This document shows positions 16,653 to 27,807 of a stretch of DNA of 38,386 nucleotides, one piece after another; position 1 is the first letter of the stretch, and every line of letters starts with the position of its first letter. The notes under the pieces are model-generated. The model did no database searches. It worked only from the letters and a program-made list of their open reading frames with translations, and was not told where the DNA came from. The position numbers were made by a program, and so were the translations under genes. The stretch is from the NCBI RefSeq assembly GCF_000334155.1, contig NZ_ANNK01000123.1:1-38386 (forward strand), in the 5' to 3' direction. This stretch comes from Halalkalibacterium ligniniphilum. Its GTDB lineage: Bacteria; Bacillota; Bacilli; Bacillales; Bacillaceae_D.

Positions 16653-18230
16653 ATGTCAAAACAGACGTTCTTGAAAGGGACTTTTATTCTCATCATAGCA
16701 GGATTAGTGACAAGATTTCTCGGTTTTGTGAACAAAATCGTTGTGGCACGAATTATGGGCGCTGAAGGTGTTGGTTTATACGCAATGGCTGTGCCAACAC
16801 TCCTTTTAGTCATTACGATTACTCAGCTCGGCCTCCCTGTTGCAATCTCAAAGCTTGTGGCAGAGGCCGGTGCCAGTGGTAACAAACGTCGAATTAAACA
16901 AATCCTCGTCGTGTCCTTATTTCTGACAAGTATTTTAAGCGTCATCTTTACATTTGGAATGGTCACCTTTGCCCCCGTCATTGCATCTACTTTTTTGACC
17001 GACGCGCGTGCTTATTGGCCTCTTATTGCCATTGCTCCAATCGTTCCAATTGTTGCCCTCTCCTCAGTGATGCGGGGATACTTTCAAGGCTTGCAAAATA
17101 TGAAGCCGACAGCCTATTCCCAAGTGATTGAACAGCTCGTCCGAATTACGTTAGTCGCTGTTTTCACAAGCGCATTTTTACCAATGGGTGTAGAATACGC
17201 AGCAGCTGGCGCCATGATTTCTGTCGTGTTTGGAGAACTAGCCTCCTTACTGTATATGATTTTTATGTTCAAAGGCCATAAACAGTTTCGTATTCGACGT
17301 GCTTTTTTTCAGCAACTGCGGGAAGGCAAGCAAACGTTTCGCGACTTAATGAGCATTGCTCTACCAACAACAGGGAGTCGCCTTGTCGGTTCGATTTCGT
17401 TTTTCTTTGAACCGATCGTTGTCGCTCAAAGCTTGGCTTTAGCTGGGGTTACAACCGTAATTGCAACACAGCAATATGGGGAGCTTGCCGGCTTTGTTAT
17501 TCCCCTTTTAATGCTCCCTACCTTTATTACCTATTCATTATCCGTATCTCTCGTTCCTGCCATTAGTGAAGCCGCGGCCCAGAAACGTTTTTCTTTAATT
17601 CATCACCGTCTCGGTCAAGCTCTTCGACTCGCTATGATCTCAGGAGGGATCTCCATTGTCATCCTTTATGTCTATGCAGAGCCTATCATGCAATTAATGT
17701 ACAATGCGCCTTCAGTTGCAGCCTATGTAAAAGCCATGGCACCATTTACTATCTTTCTTTATTTTCAAGGTCCCCTTCAGGCAGCCCTTCAAGCCTTAAA
17801 CTTAGCCAAAGCCGCCATGATGAACAGCCTTGTTGGTGCCATCGTTAAAATCGCTGCTATCTTTGCTCTCACTACCAGACCAGAGCTTGGCATTATGGGG
17901 ACAGCACTTGCGATTGCTATTGGCTTTATTTTAGTTACGATGCTCCACTTTGCTTCTGTTGTAAAAACAATTAGCTTTTCTATAAATATGAGGCTAACAT
18001 TAAAAGTCATTTTGCTCTTACTCGTTACCACATGTGTTAGCACTTTGCTCTTTGAACACGCTTTTCTCCACCAATCTTTATTTTCAAAAACACTTTCTTC
18101 CATTGGCATATCAGGGGCTGTATACAGCTTCCTTGCCCTCACACTTGGTCTGATAAAAAAAGAAGAGGTCAACCGCGTTCCTTACATTGGACGATGGCTT
18201 AGTCTGATGGTTCCTAGTGTTAAAGGATAA
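16653..18230 (+). CDS. spoVB: Stage V sporulation protein B, MOP-family flippase
   Basis: Membrane protein needed for spore cortex synthesis, a MOP-superfamily (MurJ/PST-like) lipid-linked oligosaccharide flippase. The 525 residues hold about 14 membrane helices, starting with FILIIAGLVTRFLGFVNKIVVARIMGAEGVGLY, which is typical of SpoVB. AGGGG lies about 8 nt before the ATG. It is one of the few plus-strand genes and is followed by a terminator at 18239-18269. A mother-cell sigma-E promoter is expected from B. subtilis, but I could not place one convincingly. Confidence 0.93.
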   Translation: MSKQTFLKGTFILIIAGLVTRFLGFVNKIVVARIMGAEGVGLYAMAVPTLLLVITITQLGLPVAISKLVAEAGASGNKRRIKQILVVSLFLTSILSVIFTFGMVTFAPVIASTFLTDARAYWPLIAIAPIVPIVALSSVMRGYFQGLQNMKPTAYSQVIEQLVRITLVAVFTSAFLPMGVEYAAAGAMISVVFGELASLLYMIFMFKGHKQFRIRRAFFQQLREGKQTFRDLMSIALPTTGSRLVGSISFFFEPIVVAQSLALAGVTTVIATQQYGELAGFVIPLLMLPTFITYSLSVSLVPAISEAAAQKRFSLIHHRLGQALRLAMISGGISIVILYVYAEPIMQLMYNAPSVAAYVKAMAPFTIFLYFQGPLQAALQALNLAKAAMMNSLVGAIVKIAAIFALTTRPELGIMGTALAIAIGFILVTMLHFASVVKTISFSINMRLTLKVILLLLVTTCVSTLLFEHAFLHQSLFSKTLSSIGISGAVYSFLALTLGLIKKEEVNRVPYIGRWLSLMVPSVKG

Positions 18231-18238
18231 TGAGAAAT

Positions 18239-18269
18239 GCCCTTCACAAAATGGAAGGGCTTGCTTTCT
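18239..18269 (+). terminator. Terminator of spoVB
   Basis: GCCCTTC / GAAGGGC stem (18239-18245 and 18254-18260) with an 8-nt loop, followed by TTGCTTTCT on the plus strand. The T-tract is interrupted, so strength is moderate. Confidence 0.7.
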
Positions 18270-18276
18270 AATTTTA

Positions 18277-18534
18277 TTAAATCCAAAATAACGATGCTCC
18301 TAGCGCAAATCCACCAATGGCAGCTAAAGCGATTGGAAAAAAGGGACGGTAATAAGGGTAAAAGCCATAACCATAGCTAAAACCGCCATAGCCTCGACCT
18401 GGATGTACCGGATCAAGGTAGACGTATTGATGATCAACATTCATAATGCGACCCACATGGCGTCGACCACTCTTTTCTACAATGGTAACTAGCTCACCTT
18501 TATACTGGCAACACATCTTGTAATAGTCAGTCAC
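18277..18534 (-). CDS. Small Gly/Tyr-rich protein with C-terminal membrane segment
   Basis: An 85-residue protein starting with GTG at 18534; GGAGG lies 7 nt upstream, which makes translation likely. Residues 10-42 (YKGELVTIVEKSGRRHVGRIMNVD and VYLDPV) have the beta-strand and glycine spacing of Sm-like RNA-binding barrels. A linker rich in Gly, Tyr and Phe (GRGYGGFSYGYGFYPYYR) follows, then one hydrophobic helix (FFPIALAAIGGFALGASLFWI). Bacilli have several short proteins of this design of unknown role. The Sm-like idea is inference from pattern only. It converges on spoVB. Confidence 0.7.
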   Translation of the reverse strand: MTDYYKMCCQYKGELVTIVEKSGRRHVGRIMNVDHQYVYLDPVHPGRGYGGFSYGYGFYPYYRPFFPIALAAIGGFALGASLFWI

Positions 18535-18620
18535 GACAAAGCCTCCTCATGTTTCGACGTTCATGAGTAGCTTATGACTAACTGTCCAATCGAGCATCCA
18601 CACTTGCCTTTGTCAAAGGC

Positions 18621-19283
18621 CTATTTCTCATCTTTTAAATCTACAAAAAAAGAATTATCATCATAAACAGCACAATAAGAAATTTTTTTAATTTCCCGAT
18701 AGCCAAGCTTCCGAAGCTCCTGTCTAAGCCACAAAGAAGTTTTATTTAGCTTCTCCAGATGATCCTCTTGAATTTTCCCATCTAAAATCAGCGGAAGCGG
18801 CATCATTGATTCATTTTGTTTCTGATCTTTTTCTTGCTTTTTTTCAATGACCGATAGCTTCCCCGATGGTTCGAGGATCGCGAACTCTACATCCGATAAT
18901 CGACTGATTTGATTTTGGCGAAGCTGCAATAATAAATCATCAAAATTATAGCGCTGCTTCCTCATTTCTTCTTCATCAATTTTTCCTTGATTAATCAGCA
19001 CAGATGGTTCACCATCAATGATATTTCGTAATTTTTCACTTTTTAAAGAAAGAAACGCAAAAATGATTTGAATGATCGAAAGGACGACAATTGGAATAAT
19101 CGACCGAAGCATCGGTTCATCGCTATTTTCAATCGAGACGACAGCTAATTCAGCGATCATAATCGAAACGACAAAATCCAAGATCGAAAGTTGACCGATC
19201 TCCCGTTTCCCCATAAACCGCAGCACAAAAAGAATAATAAAATAAATAAAAATTGTCCTGAGTAGAATCGTTGTGTAGTCCAT
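18621..19283 (-). CDS. yrbG: DUF421/YetF-family membrane protein (YrbG)
   Basis: A 220-residue membrane protein. Three helices occupy the first ~85 residues (TILLRTIFIYFIILFVLRFMG, LDFVVSIMIAELAVVSI, IIPIVVLSIIQIIFAFLSL). The cytoplasmic DUF421 domain follows, with GEPSVLINQGKIDEEEMRKQRYNFDDLLLQLRQ and DVEFAILEPSGKLSV. The start is the ATG at 19283, with GGGGGAG 3-8 nt upstream. The frame extends to 19388 without support. In B. subtilis the spoVB-side member is YrbG. Function is unknown, although YetF-type proteins are associated with spore and envelope biology. Confidence 0.88.
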   Translation of the reverse strand: MDYTTILLRTIFIYFIILFVLRFMGKREIGQLSILDFVVSIMIAELAVVSIENSDEPMLRSIIPIVVLSIIQIIFAFLSLKSEKLRNIIDGEPSVLINQGKIDEEEMRKQRYNFDDLLLQLRQNQISRLSDVEFAILEPSGKLSVIEKKQEKDQKQNESMMPLPLILDGKIQEDHLEKLNKTSLWLRQELRKLGYREIKKISYCAVYDDNSFFVDLKDEK

Positions 19284-19388
19284 CGTCTCCCCCCCTTTGT
19301 CTCGATTCATTGCGGTGTTGCCTTTAGTGTAACCGGACAAAAGAGAATCATTAGATGTAGCATTTGGAAGCAGCAGATGATAAGCCAT

Positions 19389-20541
19389 TTAATAAAAAAT
19401 CAAATAGCGAAAATATAAATAAAACGTGGAAATAAAAAAGGATACGAGCGCAACAGGTGTTCCAACCTTTAAAAATTCCATGAAGCTAAAGGACTGCCTT
19501 GCTTTTACAGCCAATCCTGCGACTATGACATTTGCCGAGGAACCGATAACCGTTGCATTCCCACCTAAGCATGCTCCAAGGGCAAGAGCCCACCAAAGCG
19601 GTTCAATGTTTGTCATACCATACGTTTGAAACTCTAATATGACAGGAATCATTGCCGCTACAAAGGGAATATTATCTAAAAAGCCTGATAGAAATCCTGA
19701 GCCCCATAAAATATACAAAGTCGTTTTTGGCAAATCACCTTCTGTATAATAAATGATCGATTTGGCCATTTCATCAATCAACCCAACTTCCTTCAACCCG
19801 CCTACAAGCATAAATAGACCGATAAAGAAAAACAAGGTAACCCACTCCACCGACCTGAATACTTCCTCCATATTTTGTTCCTTGTGAGTAAGTACCATCA
19901 AAAGAAGTGCTCCTTAAAGCCCTTTGATGCTCCTTTGTGACGATAAGCTGTTGCCGATAATAAAAAGCTAACCCACTTATCACAACAACAAAGATAATAA
20001 AAACAACTGGCCCAAGATGAAGAAGAAAATCATTAAAGGTTAAATCACCTACAGCCTGGCCAATCATTAAATTAGGAGGATCACCAATTAAGGTTGCCGT
20101 TCCCCCAATGTTTGCAGCAAGGACAATAGAGATTAAAAATGGAACTGCATTTAGGTTTAGGAGATTTGTTAAGGTGATAATAATAGGAACGATTAAGAGC
20201 ACGACTGTCACATTATTTAAAAAAGCAGATCCCACCGCTGTGAGATTTGCAACAACTATCAACAATGGCAAAGGTCGTCCACTGACTTTTTTTGCAAGAG
20301 CTATAGCCAGACATTCAAAAAAGCCACTTTGGCTCGTGATTGACACAATAATCATCATTGACAGAAGGAGGGTAATCGTATGCCAATCAATATGATGTAA
20401 AAACATTGTATCTAGAGAATAAACACCAAACAAAAGCATCAACACTCCACCAAAACAGGCGACGACCGCTCGATTCCATTTTTCTATCATAATAAAAAAA
20501 TAACAAAGGATAAAAATCATTAAGGTAAAAGTTACCTCCAT
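19389..20541 (-). pseudogene. ArsB/NhaD-type ion permease, broken by internal deletion and frameshift
   Basis: Two frames encode the two halves of one permease. The upstream half (from the ATG at 20541, about 208 residues to KEHQRAL near 19916) has LLSMMIIVSITSQSGFFE, FLNNVTVVLLIVPI and the NIGGTATLIGDPPNLMIG motif. The downstream half (19901-19389, 170 residues) begins near VLTHKEQNMEEVFRSVEW and has FLDNIPFVAAMIPV and GACLGGNATVIGSSANV. The halves are in different frames. Together they fall some 50 residues short of the usual ~430, so a central segment with one or two helices is missing. The upstream frame runs on out of register to 19774. AAGGAG sits 8 nt before a TTG at 19901, so the second half might still be translated. 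Confidence 0.8.
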
Positions 20542-20699
20542 AACTGATTGCCCCTCCGCTCCCTCTCTTTCTAACATCCTATGATATGCATGTAGGAAAC
20601 ATGTCCGCAGCTTCACTGTGCCGAATCGCTGCTTCTAAAGATGAACAAGCCTGAATAAGCTATTTATAAATGAAAGCTCATAAAAGGAGGAGAGGACTG

Positions 20700-21083
20700 T
20701 TGGCATTACGAGGGATTGTTCCTGCAGTTTTTATGGGGGTTATTACGATTTTAGTGATTGCCGTTACCTTTAGTTTTCTATCATCACTACTTTTAGCATT
20801 TACGTCACTGCACGAAGGCTCATTGAATTGGGCAATCAATATCATTGCATTTATCGCTATGTTTATGGGCGGGGCTGTTTCTGGAGCAAAGGCAAAGCAA
20901 AGAGGATGGATCGTAGGGGCCTTAACGGCACTTGTATTTACATTTCTCACGATTCTCGTTCAATTTTTAGGCTATGATCGTAGTTTTACAATACAGCAAT
21001 ATGGTTTCCATGCTGGATATTTGCTTACAGCTATAATAGGAGGCATGATCGGCGTAAACCTCTCCAGTCATAGACAGTCTTAA
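20700..21083 (+). CDS. yrzE: TIGR04086-family membrane protein (YrzE-like)
   Basis: A 127-residue protein with four membrane helices (VFMGVITILVIAVTFSFLSSLL, IIAFIAMFMGGAVSGAKAKQ, WIVGALTALVFTFLTILVQFLG, AGYLLTAIIGGMIGVNL). GxxxSGxKAKxRGWxxGAL is the family hallmark as I remember it. The start is TTG at 20700 with AAAGGAGG 9 nt upstream; an in-frame ATG at 20670 would put that ribosome site inside the gene. It converges on yajC and shares a bidirectional terminator with it. The family is conserved in Firmicutes with no known function. Confidence 0.85.
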   Translation: MALRGIVPAVFMGVITILVIAVTFSFLSSLLLAFTSLHEGSLNWAINIIAFIAMFMGGAVSGAKAKQRGWIVGALTALVFTFLTILVQFLGYDRSFTIQQYGFHAGYLLTAIIGGMIGVNLSSHRQS

Positions 21084-21147
21084 AGAGTCTATAAATGAAG
21101 CGCTACAGCACCCAATAAACAGGACGAATCAATCTCGCCTCATGATC

Positions 21148-21178
21148 AAAGAAAACGCAGGCTTGCTGCGTTTTCTTT
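21148..21178. terminator. Bidirectional terminator between yrzE and yajC
   Basis: Perfect 13-bp stem AAAGAAAACGCAG / CTGCGTTTTCTTT with a 5-nt loop. It serves the plus-strand yrzE and, read on the minus strand, is the end of the tgt-yajC transcript (yajC stops at 21190). Confidence 0.88.
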
Positions 21179-21189
21179 ATGTACAAATA

Positions 21190-21453
21190 TCAGTCTGGGT
21201 TAACCACTTCGCGAACGGCTGCACGATCAAATGTAAGCTTACGGTTATCATTTACTAAAAGAATAATCGTATCTTCATCTACCGCATCAATCGTTCCATG
21301 TAGGCCGCCAATCGTTACGATTTTATCGCCGCGCTGCAAATTATCATGCATCTCGCGGATTTTCTTTTGCCGCTTCTGTTGTGGACGAATGAGCAAAAAG
21401 TAAAAAATCGCAAACATTAAGATTAACGGAAACAACGTCATTAATGTATCCAT
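21190..21453 (-). CDS. yajC: Preprotein translocase subunit YajC
   Basis: A single-pass membrane protein associated with SecDF. The 87 residues contain one N-terminal helix (LFPLILMFAIFYFLLIRP), the hallmark QQKRQKKIREMHDNLQRGDKIVTIGGLHGTI and a small beta domain. The ATG at 21453 has GGAGG 6 nt upstream; the frame to 21471 would place that site inside the gene. It lies 32 nt downstream of tgt, in the conserved queA-tgt-yajC order. Confidence 0.96.
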   Translation of the reverse strand: MDTLMTLFPLILMFAIFYFLLIRPQQKRQKKIREMHDNLQRGDKIVTIGGLHGTIDAVDEDTIILLVNDNRKLTFDRAAVREVVNPD

Positions 21454-21485
21454 TTTTCCCCTCCTTTCCAAGACGACAGCTTCAG

Positions 21486-23707
<2,222 letters not shown>

Positions 23708-23787
23708 TATCAGATTTCACCTTTTCTGTTCGATCCACATTTACATCGTTACAATCATACAAAAGTGAAGTGGGATTGGCAAGCTTG

Positions 23788-24006
23788 TTAACGAAAACGT
23801 CCGATGATAAAAAGGATAGCGGATAGGATAATACTAATAATAATCGAGGTCATTAGTGGAAAATAAAATGTTGCATTCTCCCGCTTAATCAAAATATCAC
23901 CTGGAAGCTTCCCTAATGAAAGATACTTGCCGCCAATTTGCCATACCAAGCCAATGATAATAAAAAGAATGCCAATCGTAATAAAAAGCTTAGGTAAACT
24001 GCTCAT
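23788..24006 (-). CDS. DUF2905 family membrane protein
   Basis: A 72-residue protein with two membrane helices ([20 protein letters not shown] and [21 protein letters not shown]) around the conserved [20 protein letters not shown], which defines DUF2905. The start ATG overlaps the ruvB stop by 4 nt, implying translational coupling. It is the small gene usually found between ruvB and queA in Bacilli (B. subtilis yrzS, I believe). Function unknown. Confidence 0.88.
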   Translation of the reverse strand: MSSLPKLFITIGILFIIIGLVWQIGGKYLSLGKLPGDILIKRENATFYFPLMTSIIISIILSAILFIIGRFR

Positions 24007-25004
24007 CGCTCTAGAACCTCCATCTTAAAATGTTCATAAGCCATAGGCGTTACCATTCGTCCCCTCGGCGTCCGTTGCAAAAAGCCAATTTGTAGCAAAT
24101 AAGGCTCATATACATCCTCAATCGTCTCTGCTTCTTCACCAATGGTCGCTGCAATCGTATCAAGGCCAACTGGTCCTCCACGGAATTTTTCAATAATCCC
24201 TTTTATTAACTTATGGTCAATATGATCTAATCCTAGTTTGTCCACCTGTAACCGTTCTAACGCATTAATTGCGAGAGCGAGGGTAATTTTACCATCGCCT
24301 TGTACTTGAGCAAAATCCCGTACACGGCGTAGCAATCGATTGGCAACCCGAGGCGTTCCTCTTGAGCGCCTTGCCATTTCGAAGGCTGCTTCTTCGTCAA
24401 CTTCAGTCTGAAAAATATCCGCTGTTCGTTGAACAATTTGTGAAAGCTCCTCTACCTTGTAATATTCTAAACGTGACAGCACGCCAAAGCGATCGCGAAG
24501 AGGTGAAGAAAGCATCCCCGCTCTCGTTGTTGCTCCAACCAATGTGAAGGGCGGCAGGTCTAGACGGACGGAACGGGCGGTTGGACCTTTTCCAATCATA
24601 ATATCAAGACAAAAATCCTCCATCGCTGGGTACAGCACTTCTTCCACGCTCCGGTTTAAACGGTGTATTTCATCGATAAACAAGACGTCTCCCGGTTCTA
24701 ACGCAGTTAAAATCGCCGCTAAATCACCTGGGCGTTCAATTGCAGGACCTGACGTTGTTCGCATTTGAACACCCATTTCATTTGCGATGATTGCGGAAAG
24801 CGTTGTTTTTCCAAGTCCTGGAGGTCCATAAAGTAACACATGATCCAATGATTCTTCTCGCATTTTTGCCGCCCTAATAAATATTTCTAGGTTCTGCTTT
24901 ACCTTTTCTTGGCCGATATATTGACGTAAATCAATTGGACGAATCCCACTTTCAATTGATTCTTCTTGATCCAGCGCTTCTGCGGATATCATCCGCTCCT
25001 CCAT
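24003..25004 (-). CDS. ruvB: Holliday junction branch migration ATPase RuvB
   Basis: Motor of the RuvAB branch-migration complex. The 333-residue AAA+ protein has Walker A ([13 protein letters not shown] near residue 60), Walker B ([10 protein letters not shown] near 107), sensor motifs ([19 protein letters not shown]), the arginine finger region ([17 protein letters not shown]) and a C-terminal winged helix ending [16 protein letters not shown]. It lies 18 nt downstream of ruvA and overlaps the DUF2905 gene by 4 nt. Confidence 0.97.
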   Translation of the reverse strand: MEERMISAEALDQEESIESGIRPIDLRQYIGQEKVKQNLEIFIRAAKMREESLDHVLLYGPPGLGKTTLSAIIANEMGVQMRTTSGPAIERPGDLAAILTALEPGDVLFIDEIHRLNRSVEEVLYPAMEDFCLDIMIGKGPTARSVRLDLPPFTLVGATTRAGMLSSPLRDRFGVLSRLEYYKVEELSQIVQRTADIFQTEVDEEAAFEMARRSRGTPRVANRLLRRVRDFAQVQGDGKITLALAINALERLQVDKLGLDHIDHKLIKGIIEKFRGGPVGLDTIAATIGEEAETIEDVYEPYLLQIGFLQRTPRGRMVTPMAYEHFKMEVLER

Positions 25005-25022
25005 TTCTGTTCCTCCTTTCCC

Positions 25023-25637
25023 TTACCGTTTTAGCATAAGCTGCAATGCCCTTTTTATATATGCATCCGTCGATAGTGTCTCTTTTTCTAGCTCTGGTCG
25101 AAGCTTTTTCAACTCTTTGTCAACATAACCAAGGGCACGTAGCGCTTCAAACGCTTCTTCAAGTTCATCATTCTTGCCTTTTGTTTTTTCATTACCCTTT
25201 CCACTCATATTAGGTTTGGTAAATAATGTCGGCATGAACACATCGAGCTTTCCTTTGAGATCAAGAATGATTTGACGTGCTGTTTTTTTTCCTACCCCGG
25301 GAAATTTAACAAGATACGTCTCATCTTCTTCTTCAATGGCTGCGATAACATGCTCAGGCTGCCCAGATGCTAAAATGGCAAGTGCACCCTTTGGACCAAT
25401 ACCCGAAACATTTAAAAGCTTCTCAAAAAGAGCCCGCTCTTCCTTTGTTCGAAAGCCAAACAGACGAATCATATCTTCCCGTACATGTTGATACGTATAA
25501 ATTTTAATGAGTTGCTCCCGTTCTTTTTCAAAAATATAAGGGTTCGGGCAATGTAATTGGTAGCCCACACCTTGAACGTCAAGTACAATATATTGTGTCT
25601 CGATGTCTGTTAACATTCCCTGTATGTAATCGATCAC
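25023..25637 (-). CDS. ruvA: Holliday junction branch migration complex subunit RuvA
   Basis: Junction-binding scaffold for RuvB. The 204 residues have an N-terminal OB fold (MIDYIQGMLTDIE...IVLDVQGVGYQL), two helix-hairpin-helix motifs (LLNVSGIGPKGALAIL and LVKFPGVGKKTARQIILDLKGK near residues 75-130), a flexible linker and a C-terminal RuvB-binding domain (EEAFEALRALGYVDKELKKL). The candidate promoter lies at 25676-25704. Confidence 0.97.
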   Translation of the reverse strand: MIDYIQGMLTDIETQYIVLDVQGVGYQLHCPNPYIFEKEREQLIKIYTYQHVREDMIRLFGFRTKEERALFEKLLNVSGIGPKGALAILASGQPEHVIAAIEEEDETYLVKFPGVGKKTARQIILDLKGKLDVFMPTLFTKPNMSGKGNEKTKGKNDELEEAFEALRALGYVDKELKKLRPELEKETLSTDAYIKRALQLMLKR

Positions 25638-25675
25638 CGTTAGAAACTTCCTCTCTTATACGAACATTTATTTCT

Positions 25676-25704
25676 ATTTTAGCATAAGGGGCTACGAACG
25701 TCAT
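25676..25704 (-). promoter_or_regulatory. Candidate promoter of ruvAB
   Basis: ATGACG (25704-25699), 17-nt spacer and TAAAAT (25681-25676), with an extended TGC just before the -10. The start would lie about 30 nt upstream of ruvA. I saw no clear LexA box. Confidence 0.45.
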
Positions 25705-25807
25705 GACGATTTCACCTCCATATGTGGAACTTTATCTAAATTAAGAGAGGATGCAAGCTATGCCTTCGCTATCCATATTAATGAAATCGATGAATTGTCT
25801 CTTTTTT

Positions 25808-26010
25808 AAAGAAGAGACAGGGACATAACGAACGTGTATGATTGAACATGCGAACAATGCACAACTTTAGCGGAGGAAATATACTCCTGCGGGATCAAAG
25901 GCAAGGGCTCACCAGCCGGCCGCGGAAAGCGAAGGATATTTCCGAAGCGAAGGCTATGCAGCAACGATCATGACGTTCGGATTTCTCATCAATTTGTCCC
26001 AGCCTCTTTT
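25808..26010 (+). repeat. Interspersed repeat R1, complete copy
   Basis: About 203 bp between bofC and ruvA. The ends are imperfect inverted repeats: AGAGACAGGGACATAACGAACGT at the left, and AGAGGCTGGGACAAA with CGAACGTCATGAT when the right end is read in reverse. The middle carries GCGGAGGAAATATACTCCTGCGGGA and a GC-rich CCAGCCGGCCGCGG block. It could fold as one long hairpin, and no protein is encoded. Most of the 383-bp interval 25638-26020 is this element plus the ruvA promoter. Confidence 0.8.
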
Positions 26011-26020
26011 ATCCTTTTTT

Positions 26021-26593
26021 TTAGAGTTCGCTTGCTTTGTACTCATCATACACCTTTAAAACCGCTTCGTAATGCTGCAAAGACTTCACTGGAATACCCT
26101 GCTTCAATTTTGTATGCTCTTGACTTCTTAACTTCTCTGTATCTAATTGGAAAAAGGATTGAATGACGTTTTCTTCATTTGGAAGGCCTTCGTAAATTCT
26201 TAGTATGCCCTCATCTGAAACACCGAAATAGCCCTTTGCTTTTAATAAAGGAGAAATGTCCTTTACATGCTTTCGAAACACCATTTGATCATTTTCTTGT
26301 TTGATCAAGGTCCAATCTTCGTAATCAGCCCAAAAATCCTCCATCGCCCAAATCGTTTCAACGATCTGTTCTTCACTTTTTTCCCCATCCAAATAAACTT
26401 TTTCTAAAATGACCGTCATTGTTTTTGGTGCCATCACTTCAAATACTTCAGGTTCTGCATGAAACGGTGTCTCTTGCTTTACATTCGGCTCATTGAAAGG
26501 GTATGTATAGACAACCGTCAAGCAACCAATAAAAAATAAAAAGCATACTAGTAAATATCGATGTAATTTGGTGAATCGCTGTATCGTTTTCAC
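26021..26593 (-). CDS. bofC: Intercompartmental signalling factor BofC
   Basis: In B. subtilis this forespore protein is exported to the intermembrane space and restrains the SpoIVB protease, timing sigma-K activation. The 190-residue protein has a basic N-terminus, one signal-like helix (YLLVCFLFFIGCLTVVYTYP), a predicted beta domain (TMTVILEKVYLDGEKSEEQIVETIW) and a BofC C-terminal domain (GYFGVSDEGILRIYEG). The start is GTG at 26593 with GGTGG 7 nt upstream; the frame to 26707 adds a non-family leader. Its place next to ruvA matches B. subtilis, although csbX is absent here. Confidence 0.85.
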   Translation of the reverse strand: MKTIQRFTKLHRYLLVCFLFFIGCLTVVYTYPFNEPNVKQETPFHAEPEVFEVMAPKTMTVILEKVYLDGEKSEEQIVETIWAMEDFWADYEDWTLIKQENDQMVFRKHVKDISPLLKAKGYFGVSDEGILRIYEGLPNEENVIQSFFQLDTEKLRSQEHTKLKQGIPVKSLQHYEAVLKVYDEYKASEL

Positions 26594-26725
26594 CCTGTCA
26601 CCACCATTATTTATTCTACATTCATCTAATTTATCAACAAAATATTCCACCTTGACATGAGTGTATCCAAGCTTAAAAGTTTTATTCCATATCACATAAT
26701 TGTCCATATGTTTCTTTTATAAATC

Positions 26726-26760
26726 AAAAAAAGCCAGAGGAGTGTTTACCCTCCGGCTTT
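26726..26760 (-). terminator. Terminator of the coxA-like gene
   Basis: Minus-strand hairpin AAAGCCGGAGG / CTCCTCTGGCTTT with a 7-9 nt loop and seven T, beginning 5 nt after the stop codon. Confidence 0.88.
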
Positions 26761-26764
26761 ACAT

Positions 26765-27637
26765 TTATTGTGCCCGTTCGAACGGTCGCTGAACAGCTCG
26801 GCCAATGTCATTTAACATATCAGTAAAAACATCCTCAACCTCTTCAAAGGCTGCGCCTTCTTGAAGCTCATCATCGATTGTGCGAATTTGACCATAAATA
26901 TCAGCATCCGTCACAACATGAACATTTTTGCCTTTTGCCATTTTCTTTACTTCACGAGAAACTTGACGCTCAACTTTATCTACATCCCCTGTTGCTTCAA
27001 CACCAACGACAACATCATTATTATGAATGATGACGCGGGAATCTTTCACATTATCGAGCTTTTCTACTCGATTTGCAATTTTTTGTGCAGCTTGACCATC
27101 ATTTTTTTTGTAGTGAGCTGACTGGCTTTGCATTTTACTTTGTTTTTGTTGATTGCGCATTCCTTCCCCTTGATATCTTTGCTTCTTCAAGGATTGTCGA
27201 GTCATTGAACGATCATTGCTTAATGGATTGATTCGGTCTTGGCGATCTCGACGATTAACAACCCCGTTATCGTCCACCATGCCTGGTCGGTCATCACCAG
27301 TAATACCTGAGCGATCAATATCGGCAGCCCGTTGCTGGGTTCGATATCCATCCCCCATTGTTCCAAACCCATCTCTTTGGTTACGGTCAAAAAGACCATC
27401 CATTCTACTTCGCATTCCTCGATTCATGGATGTATAGCCACGATCATCACGTGTCATCATATCCGTTACAGGCCCTTGGCCGCGATAGCGTGTTTCTCCA
27501 TTTTCGCGACCCATATCCTCAGATTCAAGCGCTGTTGTTCCCATATTATTATCTTGGTTCTGGTTATCAGTTCCACACGCTGTTAGACTGCCCATAATCA
27601 TGGCCGCAGCCGTTAATGTCATTGCAAATTTTTTCAT
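26765..27637 (-). CDS. coxA: YhcN/YlaJ-family sporulation lipoprotein (CoxA-like)
   Basis: A 290-residue lipoprotein with signal MKKFAMTLTAAAMIMG followed by the lipobox LTAC. A long low-complexity middle (Arg, Asp, Gly, Met, Gln) comes next, then the YhcN/YlaJ domain (VEKLDNVKDSRVIIHNNDVVVGVEATG with VHVVTDADIYGQI). In B. subtilis the safA neighbour yrbB/coxA encodes a spore cortex protein of this family, so synteny supports the symbol. The start is the ATG at 27637, after a GGGGG run; an upstream GTG at 27661 is possible but would spoil the signal peptide. Confidence 0.82.
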   Translation of the reverse strand: MKKFAMTLTAAAMIMGSLTACGTDNQNQDNNMGTTALESEDMGRENGETRYRGQGPVTDMMTRDDRGYTSMNRGMRSRMDGLFDRNQRDGFGTMGDGYRTQQRAADIDRSGITGDDRPGMVDDNGVVNRRDRQDRINPLSNDRSMTRQSLKKQRYQGEGMRNQQKQSKMQSQSAHYKKNDGQAAQKIANRVEKLDNVKDSRVIIHNNDVVVGVEATGDVDKVERQVSREVKKMAKGKNVHVVTDADIYGQIRTIDDELQEGAAFEEVEDVFTDMLNDIGRAVQRPFERAQ

Positions 27638-27760
27638 CTTTTTTTGAAAGCCCCCTTTCACCTTTTATATTGGCTTGAGGAGGCTTCGTTTAGTCTGTTA
27701 GTTACTGGTGTTAATGGTGTCACTGTTTTCTCCCTGATCAATAGAGCTTTACAAGTGCAT

Positions 27761-27807
27761 AAAAAAGTAGCAGCTGTTCAATTTTAGAACAGCTGCTACT
27801 TTTTTTA
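27761..27807 (-). terminator. Terminator of safA, overlapping its stop codon
   Basis: Near-perfect stem AAAAAAAGTAGCAGCTGTTC / GAACAGCTGCTACTTTTTT with a 7-nt loop. The safA TAA (27805-27807) lies in the first bases of the hairpin's A-rich side. The structure is symmetrical and could work both ways. Confidence 0.9.

Noticed and set aside
25860-25970. GC-rich block resembling a CRISPR repeat or integron attC site
   Set aside because: There are no regularly spaced direct repeats and no cas or integrase gene; it is the middle of repeat R1.
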